A DNA stretch of 64,000 nt from JBBSOK01 sp965219125 (GTDB lineage Bacteria; Bacteroidota; Bacteroidia; Flavobacteriales; Flavobacteriaceae), in assembly GCA_965219125.1 (NCBI GenBank), contig CBDCMO010000002.1:930001-994000 (forward strand), written 5' to 3'. Shown here piece after piece: positions 16,981 to 26,209 of the stretch. A program made the translations under genes and the position numbers. The notes below the pieces were generated by a model. That model made no database searches and had not been told where the DNA came from. It worked only from the letters and a program-made list of their open reading frames with translations. How positions within the stretch are numbered: position 1 is the first letter of the stretch; every line of letters starts with the position of its first letter.

Positions 16981-18893
16981 TGTAGTTTATTTGAATTCAA
17001 AAGTAGGGTAATTTTTGTTCCGTTTTCTGGTTTTGAACTAATTGAAAGCTCGCCGCCCAAATGTTCGGCGCGTGTTTCCATATTGTTGAGGCCATTGCCG
17101 AATTCAATTTCGGTTATGTCGAACCCTTTTCCATCGTCAATTATTGAGATGTTGATTTTTGCTTCCGAAGTTTTTTCAACAGCAATTTGTATGTTTTTAC
17201 AAGCGGAATATTTTAGCGCATTGTTCAACGCTTCCTGCATAATTCTGTACACGTTTATTCCTTGCGCAGATGAAAGTTTTAAGTCTTTTAAAGAATCTTC
17301 AATTGTGAATTGAAATTTTAAATTGGGGTAACTTTCCTTTGCCTTTACCATATAATTAAGCAATCGCGCCCGCAATTCTTCCATTGTAAACGTGCCCGAA
17401 TTCATTGCCCAAATAGTGTCACGAAGTTCTACAATTGTTTCTCGGGTTATATTTCCAATTTTTGCAATGCGATCCTCAAATTTTGAATCTATTTTATTAA
17501 AACTGAATTTCAAATTTTCTACCGACGAAATTATAAAAGTAAGTTGGGCACCAATATTATCGTGCAAATCTCGCGAAATGCCCAAGCGTTGCTGTTGCAA
17601 TTTATTTTGAACTTCAATTTCCGCCAATGCAGATTTTAGTTTAAACTCCTGCGTTTGCTGGGTATTCTTTGTTTTTTGCTGTCTGTAAATTTGATAAGCA
17701 ATCACTAAAATCGCCAAAAGTGCAACTATTGAAAGTTGCAGTTGTTTGTTCCGTTTAGAAACTGTTGCTTCGGAAAGCAACAGTTCATTTTCCTTTTTTT
17801 CAGTTTCATAAAGCGTTTGGTACTGCACCATTGCCGCTTCCTTCTTTTCGTTAAGCAAGGTTTTATAAACCTGAAGATATAGATTTTGATACGCTGCAAC
17901 AAGTTCTGTATTTTTTTGAGCTGTGTAATAATCAATTAAAACTTGATAAACCTTGGTAAGTCCTGGCGTGTAACTAACTTCTTTGGAAAGATTAATACTT
18001 TTTTGGGCGTAATCTTTTACCTCCAATTCATTATTATCAAATGCTGCTAATTGCGCCAAATTTGAATAGCTATCAGAAATTTGCTTCTTGTTATTGTTCA
18101 GTATATCCAAACGCAGGCATTCCTTAAAATAAATCTTTGCGCTGTCCAATTGGCCGCCGTACATAAAACAGTTTGCCTTATTGTCCAAAAACGTAACCTT
18201 TAGATAATTGGATTTTATAGCGTCGCACAGGCGCAAACCTTCCTCATCTATCGCCAATGCTTTTTCAAAATTGCCAGCCATTCCATACATATTGGCTGTT
18301 AAATGGCTTGCTACCAAATAAGAAGGTTCATTTTTTTTTGAATTTAAAATATTCAGTGTGTTATCAAGATTGATCTTTGCAAGATCTGTATCGCCTTTTT
18401 GAAGATACAGTTGCCCGAGATTACTGTTTACGCCAGCAATAGCAACATCATTCTTCAGTTTTTCGGCAATTTTTAAAGCACCTAAAAGACTTTCCAACGC
18501 TTTTGGATAATCACCAATGGCATTGTAATAATTTCCCAAACCATTTAACAGCGTGAGTTTAAGGGAATCTGCGCCGTCTTTTCGCAGTAGATTTTCGGCG
18601 GAATTAAAATTTATAAATGCCGGCTGAAGATTTTTAATCATTAAATGATAAGTTGCCCGCGCTATAAAACCCATAGCTTTATAATCGTTGGCTTCATTTT
18701 CCGAAGCATCTGCAATACTATCTGCGTACTGCGGGATTGTTGTATAATCTATGTATTTAAGCTTAAAAACGGTATTGTAGTAACGTGCTATTCGCTGCTG
18801 ATTTTCAGTTTTAGATTCAATCGATTTATTTTCTGAACAAGAGTTGAAGCATAGCAATACAAAGAGAAGTCCGGAAGCTAAGGAAATTCGCAT
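16977..18893 (-). CDS. TPR-containing sensor histidine kinase (HisKA_3 type)
   Basis: 638 residues. The N-terminus is a lipoprotein-like signal (LLCFNSC, C19), followed by tetratricopeptide repeats (about residues 40-360; for example ALESLLGALKIAEKLKNDVA and DLAKINLDNTLNILN). Next come one membrane segment (about 395-412), a short coiled coil, the dimerisation box with H444 in SRDLHDNIGAQ, and a HATPase_c domain (VYRIMQEALNNALKYS; DDGKGFD; GNGLNNMETRAEHLGG). This periplasmic TPR-TM-HisKA_3 layout is common in Bacteroidota. The kinase gene comes first and its partner regulator overlaps the stop. A -7 box lies upstream at 18928-18935. Confidence 0.93.
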   Translation of the reverse strand: MRISLASGLLFVLLCFNSCSENKSIESKTENQQRIARYYNTVFKLKYIDYTTIPQYADSIADASENEANDYKAMGFIARATYHLMIKNLQPAFINFNSAENLLRKDGADSLKLTLLNGLGNYYNAIGDYPKALESLLGALKIAEKLKNDVAIAGVNSNLGQLYLQKGDTDLAKINLDNTLNILNSKKNEPSYLVASHLTANMYGMAGNFEKALAIDEEGLRLCDAIKSNYLKVTFLDNKANCFMYGGQLDSAKIYFKECLRLDILNNNKKQISDSYSNLAQLAAFDNNELEVKDYAQKSINLSKEVSYTPGLTKVYQVLIDYYTAQKNTELVAAYQNLYLQVYKTLLNEKKEAAMVQYQTLYETEKKENELLLSEATVSKRNKQLQLSIVALLAILVIAYQIYRQQKTKNTQQTQEFKLKSALAEIEVQNKLQQQRLGISRDLHDNIGAQLTFIISSVENLKFSFNKIDSKFEDRIAKIGNITRETIVELRDTIWAMNSGTFTMEELRARLLNYMVKAKESYPNLKFQFTIEDSLKDLKLSSAQGINVYRIMQEALNNALKYSACKNIQIAVEKTSEAKINISIIDDGKGFDITEIEFGNGLNNMETRAEHLGGELSISSKPENGTKITLLLNSNKLQ

Positions 18894-18927
18894 AATGCCA
18901 AGTTGTTATTTTTATTTTGCAGCTTAA

Positions 18928-18935
18928 CAAATATA
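18928..18935 (-). promoter_or_regulatory. Candidate -7 box for the kinase/regulator operon
   Basis: TATATTTG on the minus strand matches TAnnTTTG and lies 35 bp upstream of the kinase ATG. No -33 TTG was found at standard spacing. Confidence 0.4.
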
Positions 18936-19139
18936 TGTTATTAATTGTGGTGGGGTGAAAAAGTTTTGGGTTGTGGGAAAAGATGTGATATTTTCATATT
19001 TCAAATAAAAATTTAAGTTGTTTTTTACTGTCTTAATTGATTACTAAATGTTGAATATTTTGGTTTTAAAGAATTTAATCAAAAACAGAATTCTAAAGTA
19101 AAAGGCAAAATTCAATATGTATTTGAATTAATTAAACAA

Positions 19140-19364
19140 GTGGAACGTGTTCCGGAAAAGTTTTTAAAGCACGTAACGGGGACAAACGGACTTTATGAAA
19201 TTAGAATTGAATATCAATCAAATATCTATCGAATTTTTTGTTGTTTTGATGAAGAAAATCCTGTCGTCCTTTTTAATGGTTTTCAAAAAAAGACTCAAAA
19301 AACACTACAAAAAGAAATAGATAAAGCGGAGCAATTTAAAATTGACTATTTTTCGAATAAATGA
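19140..19364 (+). CDS. RelE/HigB-type toxin, N-terminus apparently lacking a normal start
   Basis: The C-terminal two thirds match the phage-Gp49/HigB toxin family: GLYEIRIEYQSNIYRIFCCF, VLFNGFQKKTQKT, ending with a basic helix. The only standard start (GTG, 19140) gives 74 residues, short of the usual 100-115. The frame stays open upstream to 19041 and translates as LLNVEYFGFKEFNQKQNSKV..YVFELIKQ, which looks like the family's N-terminal helices but has no ATG, GTG or TTG start. The 5' end has therefore probably lost its start codon, or uses a rare one. The antitoxin overlaps the stop by 4 bp. Confidence 0.75.
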   Translation: MERVPEKFLKHVTGTNGLYEIRIEYQSNIYRIFCCFDEENPVVLFNGFQKKTQKTLQKEIDKAEQFKIDYFSNK

Positions 19365-19672
19365 TAACTATGATGGAAAAATATAAGGACATAACGAATT
19401 TTGACCAACTAATTGAATTAGAACACGGTAATATTGGAACTGAAAGTCGCAATAAATACGAGGAAAGTGCTCAAATGTTTATTGTTAGCGAAATGCTTAA
19501 ATCCGCGCGAAAAGATGCAAATCTTACACAAGAACAACTTGCTGATAAAGCTGGAACAAAAAAAAGCTACATTTCCAAACTTGAAAATGGAAAAGGGAAT
19601 ATTCAACTTTCCACATTAATACGAATCTTTGAGCAAGGATTAAACAGAAGAATTGGTTTAACTTTCCTATAA
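19361..19672 (+). CDS. XRE-family antitoxin (HigA-like)
   Basis: 103 residues with a helix-turn-helix of the XRE type at about residues 48-95 (DANLTQEQLADKAGTKKSYI and LENGKGNIQLSTLIRIFEQG). It overlaps the toxin stop by 4 bp, giving the toxin-first order of HigBA modules. In that family the antitoxin neutralises the mRNA-cleaving toxin and represses the shared promoter. Several Met codons lie at the start (MITMME); I keep the first because it provides the ATGA overlap. Confidence 0.9.
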   Translation: MITMMEKYKDITNFDQLIELEHGNIGTESRNKYEESAQMFIVSEMLKSARKDANLTQEQLADKAGTKKSYISKLENGKGNIQLSTLIRIFEQGLNRRIGLTFL

Positions 19673-19800
19673 TTTATTATATAGTTTAGCTTTACAATAT
19701 TCAAAATGAAAGTAAGTGATCTTTTCGGAATGATAATAGAATATTCTAAAAAATTAAAGAATTCTCAATTGCAAAAAAATCCAAACATATTATAATTAAA

Positions 19801-20361
19801 ATGAACCTATTAACGCTCACAATTTATACAATCTGGTTTATTTCTGAAATATTGATTAATGTTCTTACAAAATCTAAAACTGAATCTAAAAATAGCAAAG
19901 ACAAAAATTCACTTCGCATTATTTGGTTGACAATTGCCATTTCGATAGCTGTTTCGGTTCTTATTGCTACTAATTTTTGGTTTCCTATTTCAGTAAATGG
20001 AAGTTTAATACTTGTAGGATTATCACTTATAATTTTAGGTGTGGTTTTACGGCTTATAATCATAAAATCGCTTGGGGCATTTTTTACTTCAGATGTTGCA
20101 ATTTGTGAAACACACCAATTAAAAACCGATGGATTTTATGCTTTTTTAAGACATCCCTCCTATTTTGCTTCGCTACTTTCTTTTATGGGATTCGGGCTTT
20201 CGCTAAATAATTGGATTTCGTGTTTAATAATTACAATCTCAATTTTTACTGCATTTATGTACAGAATAAAAGTGGAGGAAACGGCATTGATCCATCATTT
20301 TGGAACTGACTATCTAGCTTATAAAAAAAGAACCAAAGCTTTGATTCCGTTTATCTATTAA
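19801..20361 (+). CDS. Isoprenylcysteine carboxyl methyltransferase-family membrane protein
   Basis: 186 residues with four to five hydrophobic segments (about 1-20, 38-58, 65-90, 120-152). The C-terminal signature is that of the ICMT/phospholipid methyltransferase family: GFYAFLRHPSYFASLL (RHP at 117-119), then RIKVEETALIHHFGTDYLAY (EE at 159-160) and a final aromatic stretch. These enzymes bind SAM through the RHP..EE motif at the membrane face; bacterial substrates are mostly unknown, so no precise reaction is assigned. It stands alone, about 130 bp after the toxin-antitoxin pair. Confidence 0.85.
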   Translation: MNLLTLTIYTIWFISEILINVLTKSKTESKNSKDKNSLRIIWLTIAISIAVSVLIATNFWFPISVNGSLILVGLSLIILGVVLRLIIIKSLGAFFTSDVAICETHQLKTDGFYAFLRHPSYFASLLSFMGFGLSLNNWISCLIITISIFTAFMYRIKVEETALIHHFGTDYLAYKKRTKALIPFIY

Positions 20362-20529
20362 TTTCTTTAAACCGTTATTTCACCATTTTTACAATTATGA
20401 TTTGTGACTAAACTTTTCAAAATGAGCGTTTTCATAAATTTTTTGAAAAAACTATACGTACATACTTTATAAGGTTTACTTTCGTTTTACGACAACAGTT
20501 TGAGTATTTTACTTCAATAATTTTGTTCT

Positions 20530-22914
20530 ATGAAAAAATTTTTACTTCTATTTCTTATTTCTACCTTCAGTTTCGCACAACAATCAGAAATTTACCAACG
20601 TGCAAAAATCTTCTTAAACCAAAGCCACACGCTTGCCGATCTTGACAATCTTGGACTTGCCGTAGATCACGGAATCTTCAAAAAAGACATTTCAATTATC
20701 AGCGAATTTTCAGTTTCTGAAATTCAAAAAGCTAGAAATGCAGGTTTTAATGTTGAAATTTTAATAGAAAACGTTAAGGCAGATTTCCTGCGGAAAAACG
20801 CAAATCCAACTTCAATTGAAAGAAACCCAATCTGTGAAAACGGAAATATAGATTATCAAACCCCAGCAAATTTTACGTTGGGCACAATGGGTGGATATCT
20901 TACCTATCAAGAATTGTTGGATCAATTGGATTTAATGAAAAGCCTTTATCCTAACTTAATTACTACAAAACAAAATATATCAAATTTCGTAACTGAAGGT
21001 ACGCCGGACAATACTGTGACGCCTTCAATTGGCGGTAACGGAATAAAATGGGTAAAAATAAGCGACAATCCCGATGCTACAAATGAAAGCGAACCACAAA
21101 TTTTGTACACAGCTTTACACCACGCCCGCGAGCCAATTTCGTTATCGCAATTGGTTTTTTATATGTGGTATTTGCTAGAAAATTATGAGACCAATCCAGA
21201 AGTTAGGGCAATTGTTGATAATACCGAATTGTATTTTGTGCCAGTTGTAAATCCCGATGGGTATTTGTACAATCAAAAAACAGACCCGAACGGCGGTGGT
21301 TTTTGGCGTAAAAACAGAAAAAATACATACGGAACAGATTTAAATAGAAACTACGAATACTTTATAAATGGTGACCCAAACAATGGCGCTTGGGGTGGAG
21401 AAGGTTCATCAAACAGTACGAGCAGCGAAACCTATCACGGTCCTTCGCCATTTTCGGAGGTGGAAACACAAGCCATTAAATATTTTGTTGAAAACCATAA
21501 TTTTGTAATGGCCTTCAACAATCATACGTATAGCAATCTGTTGCTTTATCCGTACGGTTTTACGCAAAATTTTCCAACGCCGGAAAATGATCTTTTTGCA
21601 GGATTATCACAGGAATTGGTTTCGCAAAATGGCTTTGCCAATATAATTGCTTCAGAATTATATGCGGCGGCAGGAGACAGTGACGATTTTATGTACGGTA
21701 CCGTTGGCACGCATTCAAAAATTTATGCGTTTACACCAGAAATTGGAAGTTCTTTTTGGCCTTCAAGTTCTAAAATTATTCCGCTGTCCAAAGGGATGAT
21801 GTACAATAATATTACGGCGGCGAAAATGGTCAACAACTTTGCTTCTGTTAAAGATATTTCGCCCCTTTTTGTTGGCAATAACAATACTGTAACTGAAAGT
21901 TTTGATCTTAGAAGGCTTGGTATATCGGGTAATGGCAATTTTACCGTGATGCTTAATCCAATTTCCTCTACAATTGTTTCGGTTGGGCAACTTTTTACTG
22001 CAAATGGTTTGAATTTATTAGAAACCCAAACCGGAACAATTAATTATACATTGGCTGCGGGATTAAATGCGAATGATCCAATAGTTTTTGAATTGGTTGT
22101 AAATAACGGAAGTTACGACACTCGAACTTTAGTTAGCAAAAAGTTTGGGTCGCTTACCGAAATATTTAGCGATGCCGGAAACAGTGTTTCAGATAATTTC
22201 ACCAACAACGGTTGGGGAATTACTAACTCCACTTTTGTTTCGCCACCAAGTAGCATCACAGATTCTCCGAATGGCGACTATCAAGATAATGCAAACAAAA
22301 CCATTGCGCTTAGCAATGCGATTAATCTTACCAATGCAACAGCTGCAAATGTTAGCTTTTATGCAAAATGGGATCTTGAGGATAGTTATGATTATGTTCA
22401 GTTTCAAGTTTCACCAAACGGCGGAACTTCTTGGATTGCGCAGTGTGGAAAGTTTACGAATCCGGGAAGCGATAATGGCGCACAGCCAACGGGCGACCCA
22501 CTTTACGACGGAACTAAAAACGATTGGGTTCTCGAAGAAATAGACTTAAGCGATTATGTTGGTCAAAATATTTTGGCGAGATTTCAGCTAAGATCTGACA
22601 GTGGCGTAAACGGTGACGGCTTTTATTTTGATGATTTAACGTTCGATATTTTGGATGATAATTTAGGAACGGTTGATAATCCAATTTCTAATTTTACAAT
22701 TTATCCAAATCCAGTAAACGATATTTTGAATATTAAAACGGCGCTGAACAATTATTCGGTTGAAGTTTATACTATTCAAGGACAATTGGTTTCAACTTCA
22801 AAAAATAAAAGTGGAACGACCAGTTTTGACACAGGTAAATTAGCTTCAGGCGTTTATATTTTGAAATTGATTGGTGAGGAAAATAGTCAAACGTTTAAGA
22901 TTTTAAAGAAATAG
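20530..22914 (+). CDS. Exported M14-family zinc carboxypeptidase with T9SS tail
   Basis: 794 residues: signal peptide (ending STFSFAQ), a propeptide-like region (20-110), then the M14 catalytic domain. Zinc ligands are H198 and E201 (HHARE) and H332 (FNNHTYS); the substrate region is VNPDGYLYN..TDLNRNYEY and the general base E404 lies in FTPEIGSSFWP. A beta-sandwich region resembling a proprotein-convertase P domain or MAM-type module (about 540-700: DNFTNNGWGITNS, YDYVQFQVSPNGG) follows. A type A sorting tail (TIYPNPVNDILNI..GVYILKLIG) closes the protein. It should be cell-surface or released and degrade peptides outside the cell. It has its own downstream terminator. Confidence 0.95.
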   Translation: MKKFLLLFLISTFSFAQQSEIYQRAKIFLNQSHTLADLDNLGLAVDHGIFKKDISIISEFSVSEIQKARNAGFNVEILIENVKADFLRKNANPTSIERNPICENGNIDYQTPANFTLGTMGGYLTYQELLDQLDLMKSLYPNLITTKQNISNFVTEGTPDNTVTPSIGGNGIKWVKISDNPDATNESEPQILYTALHHAREPISLSQLVFYMWYLLENYETNPEVRAIVDNTELYFVPVVNPDGYLYNQKTDPNGGGFWRKNRKNTYGTDLNRNYEYFINGDPNNGAWGGEGSSNSTSSETYHGPSPFSEVETQAIKYFVENHNFVMAFNNHTYSNLLLYPYGFTQNFPTPENDLFAGLSQELVSQNGFANIIASELYAAAGDSDDFMYGTVGTHSKIYAFTPEIGSSFWPSSSKIIPLSKGMMYNNITAAKMVNNFASVKDISPLFVGNNNTVTESFDLRRLGISGNGNFTVMLNPISSTIVSVGQLFTANGLNLLETQTGTINYTLAAGLNANDPIVFELVVNNGSYDTRTLVSKKFGSLTEIFSDAGNSVSDNFTNNGWGITNSTFVSPPSSITDSPNGDYQDNANKTIALSNAINLTNATAANVSFYAKWDLEDSYDYVQFQVSPNGGTSWIAQCGKFTNPGSDNGAQPTGDPLYDGTKNDWVLEEIDLSDYVGQNILARFQLRSDSGVNGDGFYFDDLTFDILDDNLGTVDNPISNFTIYPNPVNDILNIKTALNNYSVEVYTIQGQLVSTSKNKSGTTSFDTGKLASGVYILKLIGEENSQTFKILKK

Positions 22915-22937
22915 ATAGTTTGATTTCAGTAAACATG

Positions 22938-22971
22938 AAAAAGGGGAAATTTGTATAAATTTCCCCTTTTT
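22938..22971. terminator. Strong bidirectional terminator
   Basis: A perfect 15-bp stem, AAAAAGGGGAAATTT and AAATTTCCCCTTTTT, with loop GTAT. It separates the convergent carboxypeptidase and DUF4440 genes. Confidence 0.9.
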
Positions 22972-22994
22972 GTATTTAATAAGTAATGGCGAAT

Positions 22995-23495
22995 TTATTT
23001 TGCCATTGGCTGTGCACTGTTGGTTGTAAAAATATCGCGGTACATTTTCCAAACGCCGTCTTCCATTTTCCACGCTACCATAAATTTACCTTTGTCCAAA
23101 CTTACGTCATTCGCTCCCAAAAGTTCGTACATTCCAGTTTCAATAACAACTTCTGGACCACCCATTACTTCATCAGTAGTAAGTTTTATATTTGTTACGC
23201 CCATTCCTTGTGCGCCTTTAAAAAACATACCAATTGCTTCAGCTCCGCAAAGTTTTGGCGCATTTGCCGGCATAATGCAGGCGTCGCTCGTATATTTTGA
23301 AATAAATAAAGAGGAATCGCCTTTTGCAAATCCTTCGGAATAGGTTTCATTACTTTTGGCAATATCTGCTTTTGCTGCAGTAAGATCGAATGGCATAGTT
23401 TCCATATTCTCGTCGTTATTGGCCATTTCGTTTTTTTCATCTTTGCACGAAATAAATACCAAGGTGATCAAGGCAATTGTAAATAATTTTTTCAT
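22995..23495 (-). CDS. DUF4440/SnoaL-like lipoprotein
   Basis: 166 residues with a lipoprotein signal (LITLVFISC, C17) and an NTF2/SnoaL fold of the DUF4440 type: SNETYSEGFAKGDSSLFISK, YTSDACIMPANAP, AWKMEDGVWKMYRDIFTTN. Known members form small cone-shaped domains, some ketosteroid-isomerase-like; the lipidated Bacteroidota forms have no established reaction. It shares the terminator at 22938-22971 with the carboxypeptidase gene and is probably transcribed alone. Confidence 0.88.
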   Translation of the reverse strand: MKKLFTIALITLVFISCKDEKNEMANNDENMETMPFDLTAAKADIAKSNETYSEGFAKGDSSLFISKYTSDACIMPANAPKLCGAEAIGMFFKGAQGMGVTNIKLTTDEVMGGPEVVIETGMYELLGANDVSLDKGKFMVAWKMEDGVWKMYRDIFTTNSAQPMAK

Positions 23496-23539
23496 AATTA
23501 ATTGGTTTTAGATTATTGGTTTCAGTTAGGTGTAAAATT

Positions 23540-24013
23540 TTAATTGAATTTAATATCTTTTGAAGGTATTATAATATAAAAGTCCGAATCAAAATTGCAA
23601 TTATTTTGCAAACCGAAATTTGATGAAGCCGGAATCCATAAAATAGATTGTTCGCCATAATTTTCGCCGTTCTGCACATTATCGAAAGTGGCGATCTGAA
23701 AAGTTTTTAATGATTTTATAGTATCATCTGCTAGCGGATTATCCGGGTCTAAAACATTATATTCCAACTTTTCTAAAATGCACGGCGGATAGTTTTCTTC
23801 AACCCCAAATTGTTTTATTTCCAAAAAAGTTGTTGCATCTATTTGTGTCAAAATTTTCTGGGTAATTGCGTCTGTATAAAAACTTTTCAGTAACATAACT
23901 GCTCTTCCGCTGGTCTCAACAACGGTTGCAGGTTTTGAGGTGTCCTTTTGAGCAAAAAACAATGTTGGCAAAAGAAGTAATATGAGCAAACAAGCTCTCT
24001 TTATAAAGTTCAT
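23540..24013 (-). CDS. Secreted protein of unknown function (157 aa)
   Basis: The start is placed at MNFIKRACLLILLLLPTLFF, which begins a signal peptide (ending FAQ); an upstream in-frame ATG at 24055 would only add a charged extension. The mature protein contains PPCILEKLEYNVLD and NNCNFDSDFYII, with two cysteines that could pair. No domain is recognised. It lies 44 bp upstream of the DUF4440 gene on the same strand, so the two may share a transcript. Confidence 0.7.
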   Translation of the reverse strand: MNFIKRACLLILLLLPTLFFAQKDTSKPATVVETSGRAVMLLKSFYTDAITQKILTQIDATTFLEIKQFGVEENYPPCILEKLEYNVLDPDNPLADDTIKSLKTFQIATFDNVQNGENYGEQSILWIPASSNFGLQNNCNFDSDFYIIIPSKDIKFN

Positions 24014-24301
24014 TTCTACTTTTCTTTTTAAAAATTCGGTTGAATATAAAAGCAAACATACCTTTCAATATTTGAAAAAGAAATACGGCATTTGTAGTAT
24101 TTTGAATATTGTATTTAATGAATTATCAATTTAAAAATCTTTCAAATATGCTTGTGTTTTTGAAGGTTTTTCTAAATTCAACTTTACAATTTTCAGAATT
24201 GAAAAAATCAAACATTCTTTGATGTTAAGGGTAGTTATACTTTAAAATAGACATCAATTATCAAAATTAAATTCATATTTTGCATACTCAACAATTAGAT
24301 T

Positions 24302-26083
24302 ATGAACGATCCAAAAAGACTTTTCGATTTCCCATATTATCAGCTTGAAAAATATCCACAGCAAAAAGCACTGGTAACAAAATATAATGGCGAATGGAAA
24401 GCCACCTCTACCCAAGAATATATAGATAAAGCAAATGCCGTAAGTCGTGCGCTTGTTAGAAAAGGAATAATGCCAAACGATAAAATTGCAATCATCTCGA
24501 TGACCAATCGCACAGAATGGAATATCTGCGATATAGGCATTATGCAAACCGGCGCGCAAGGCGTACCTATTTATCCCACGATTTCTGAAGAAGAATACGA
24601 GTTTGTGCTAAACCACAGCGAAGCTATTTACTGTTTTGCATCTTGTAAAGAGGTGTATGATAAAGTACAACAAATTAGAAATAATGTACCATCTTTAAAG
24701 GAAGTGTACACTTTTGATGAAATTGAAGGCACTAGAAATTGGAGTGAAATTTTGGATGAAGGCGCGGACGAGAGCAATCAAGATGAAGTTGAAAAAAGAA
24801 TGGAAGCAATTCACGAAGATGATTTGGCAACCTTGATATATACTTCGGGAACCACTGGAAAACCTAAAGGTGTGATGCTTTCACATAAAAATATTGCTTC
24901 AAACGCAAAATATAGTGCAGAAAGATTACCCATAGATTTGGGTAAATCAAAAGCGTTGAGTTTTCTTCCCGTATGCCATGTTTACGAGCGCATGTTGTTA
25001 TATATGTATCAATTTTGCGGGGTCGAAATTTATTATGCTGAAAGTTTAGAAACAATTAGCGAAAATTTAAAAGAGGTAAAGCCACATGTTATGAGTGCTG
25101 TACCGCGATTATTGGAAAAGGTTTACGATAAAATTTACGCCAAAGGTGCCGAACTTACGGGCATAAAGAAAAAACTCTTCTTTTGGGCTGTTGAATTAGG
25201 TTTGAAATATGAACCGTACGGCCAAAATGGTTGGTTTTATGAAACTAAATTAAGCATTGCACGAAAGCTTATTTTCAGTAAATGGCAAGAAGCTTTGGGA
25301 GGCGAACTAAAAGCAATAGCTTCTGGTAGTGCCGCTTTACAACCGAGATTAGCGCGTATTTTTAATGCTGCCGAAATTCCAGTTATGGAAGGTTATGGCC
25401 TTACAGAAACTTCACCAGTTGTAACGGTAAACGATATGCGAAACAATGGTTTTAAAATTGGGACAGTAGGAAAACCACTAAAGGAAACCGAAATTAAAAT
25501 AGCCGAAGATGGTGAGATTTTAATAAAAGGACCGCAAGTTATGTTGGGTTATTATCAAAACCAAGAACAAACTGACGAGGTTTTAAAAAACGGATATTTC
25601 CACACAGGAGATATTGGCGAAGTTGATAAAGATGGTTTTCTAAAAATAACCGACCGTAAAAAGGAAATGTTTAAAACCAGCGGCGGTAAATATGTCGCAC
25701 CTCAACTATTGGAAAATGCAATGAAACAATCACGCTTTATAGACCAGATAATGGTAGTTGGTGAAGGCGAAAAAATGCCTGCTGCGCTCATACAGCCCGA
25801 TTTTGACTTTATTAAAGATTGGGGTTCTAAAAAAGGCAGAAACATCCCAACAGATCCGAAGGAAATGATTAAGAACCAAGCTGTGATAGACCGAATTCAG
25901 AAAGAAGTTGACACATACAACGAGCGTTTCGGCAAATGGGAAAAAGTAAAAGTATTTGAATTAACCCCTGATGTTTGGAGCATAGAAGGCGGCCAACTTA
26001 CCCCAACTATGAAGATGAAACGTAAAATTATAAAGGAGCAGTATAAGGATTTGTATAATAAAATTTATGAGCATAAGGAGTAG
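24302..26083 (+). CDS. Long-chain acyl-CoA synthetase (AMP-forming)
   Basis: 593 residues of the ANL superfamily. Motifs: YTSGTTGKPKG (180-190, the phosphate loop), GYGLTETSPV (adenine binding), YFHTGDIGEVDKDGFLKITDRKKE (hinge and ribose-binding Asp) and a C-terminal Lys region (SIEGGQLTPTMKMKRK). It activates long-chain fatty acids with ATP and CoA on the cytoplasmic membrane face. The fadNAE-type operon for beta-oxidation begins 3.6 kb downstream on the same strand, supporting a role in fatty-acid use. It ends in its own terminator. Confidence 0.95.
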   Translation: MNDPKRLFDFPYYQLEKYPQQKALVTKYNGEWKATSTQEYIDKANAVSRALVRKGIMPNDKIAIISMTNRTEWNICDIGIMQTGAQGVPIYPTISEEEYEFVLNHSEAIYCFASCKEVYDKVQQIRNNVPSLKEVYTFDEIEGTRNWSEILDEGADESNQDEVEKRMEAIHEDDLATLIYTSGTTGKPKGVMLSHKNIASNAKYSAERLPIDLGKSKALSFLPVCHVYERMLLYMYQFCGVEIYYAESLETISENLKEVKPHVMSAVPRLLEKVYDKIYAKGAELTGIKKKLFFWAVELGLKYEPYGQNGWFYETKLSIARKLIFSKWQEALGGELKAIASGSAALQPRLARIFNAAEIPVMEGYGLTETSPVVTVNDMRNNGFKIGTVGKPLKETEIKIAEDGEILIKGPQVMLGYYQNQEQTDEVLKNGYFHTGDIGEVDKDGFLKITDRKKEMFKTSGGKYVAPQLLENAMKQSRFIDQIMVVGEGEKMPAALIQPDFDFIKDWGSKKGRNIPTDPKEMIKNQAVIDRIQKEVDTYNERFGKWEKVKVFELTPDVWSIEGGQLTPTMKMKRKIIKEQYKDLYNKIYEHKE

Positions 26084-26102
26084 ATGATGCGAAATATAAT
26101 TC

Positions 26103-26135
26103 AAAAATGAGCAATTTAATTTTGCTCATTTTTTT
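26103..26135 (+). terminator. Terminator of the acyl-CoA synthetase gene
   Basis: Arms AAAAATGAGCAA (26103-26114) and TTGCTCATTTTT (26122-26133) followed by more T. It begins 20 bp after the stop. Confidence 0.88.
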
Positions 26136-26209
26136 TGATCAAATTGAAATAATTTGAAAATGTAAGATTTCTAATCGTCTCACGACAGAAATAATAGAAA
26201 AATAAATTT

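Noticed and set aside
19706..19795. Tiny ORF (29 codons, starts MKVSDLFGMI) between antitoxin and ICMT gene
   Set aside because: It is a single copy with no paralogue, leader repeat or terminator, unlike the micropeptide array; chance occurrence in AT-rich DNA is likely.
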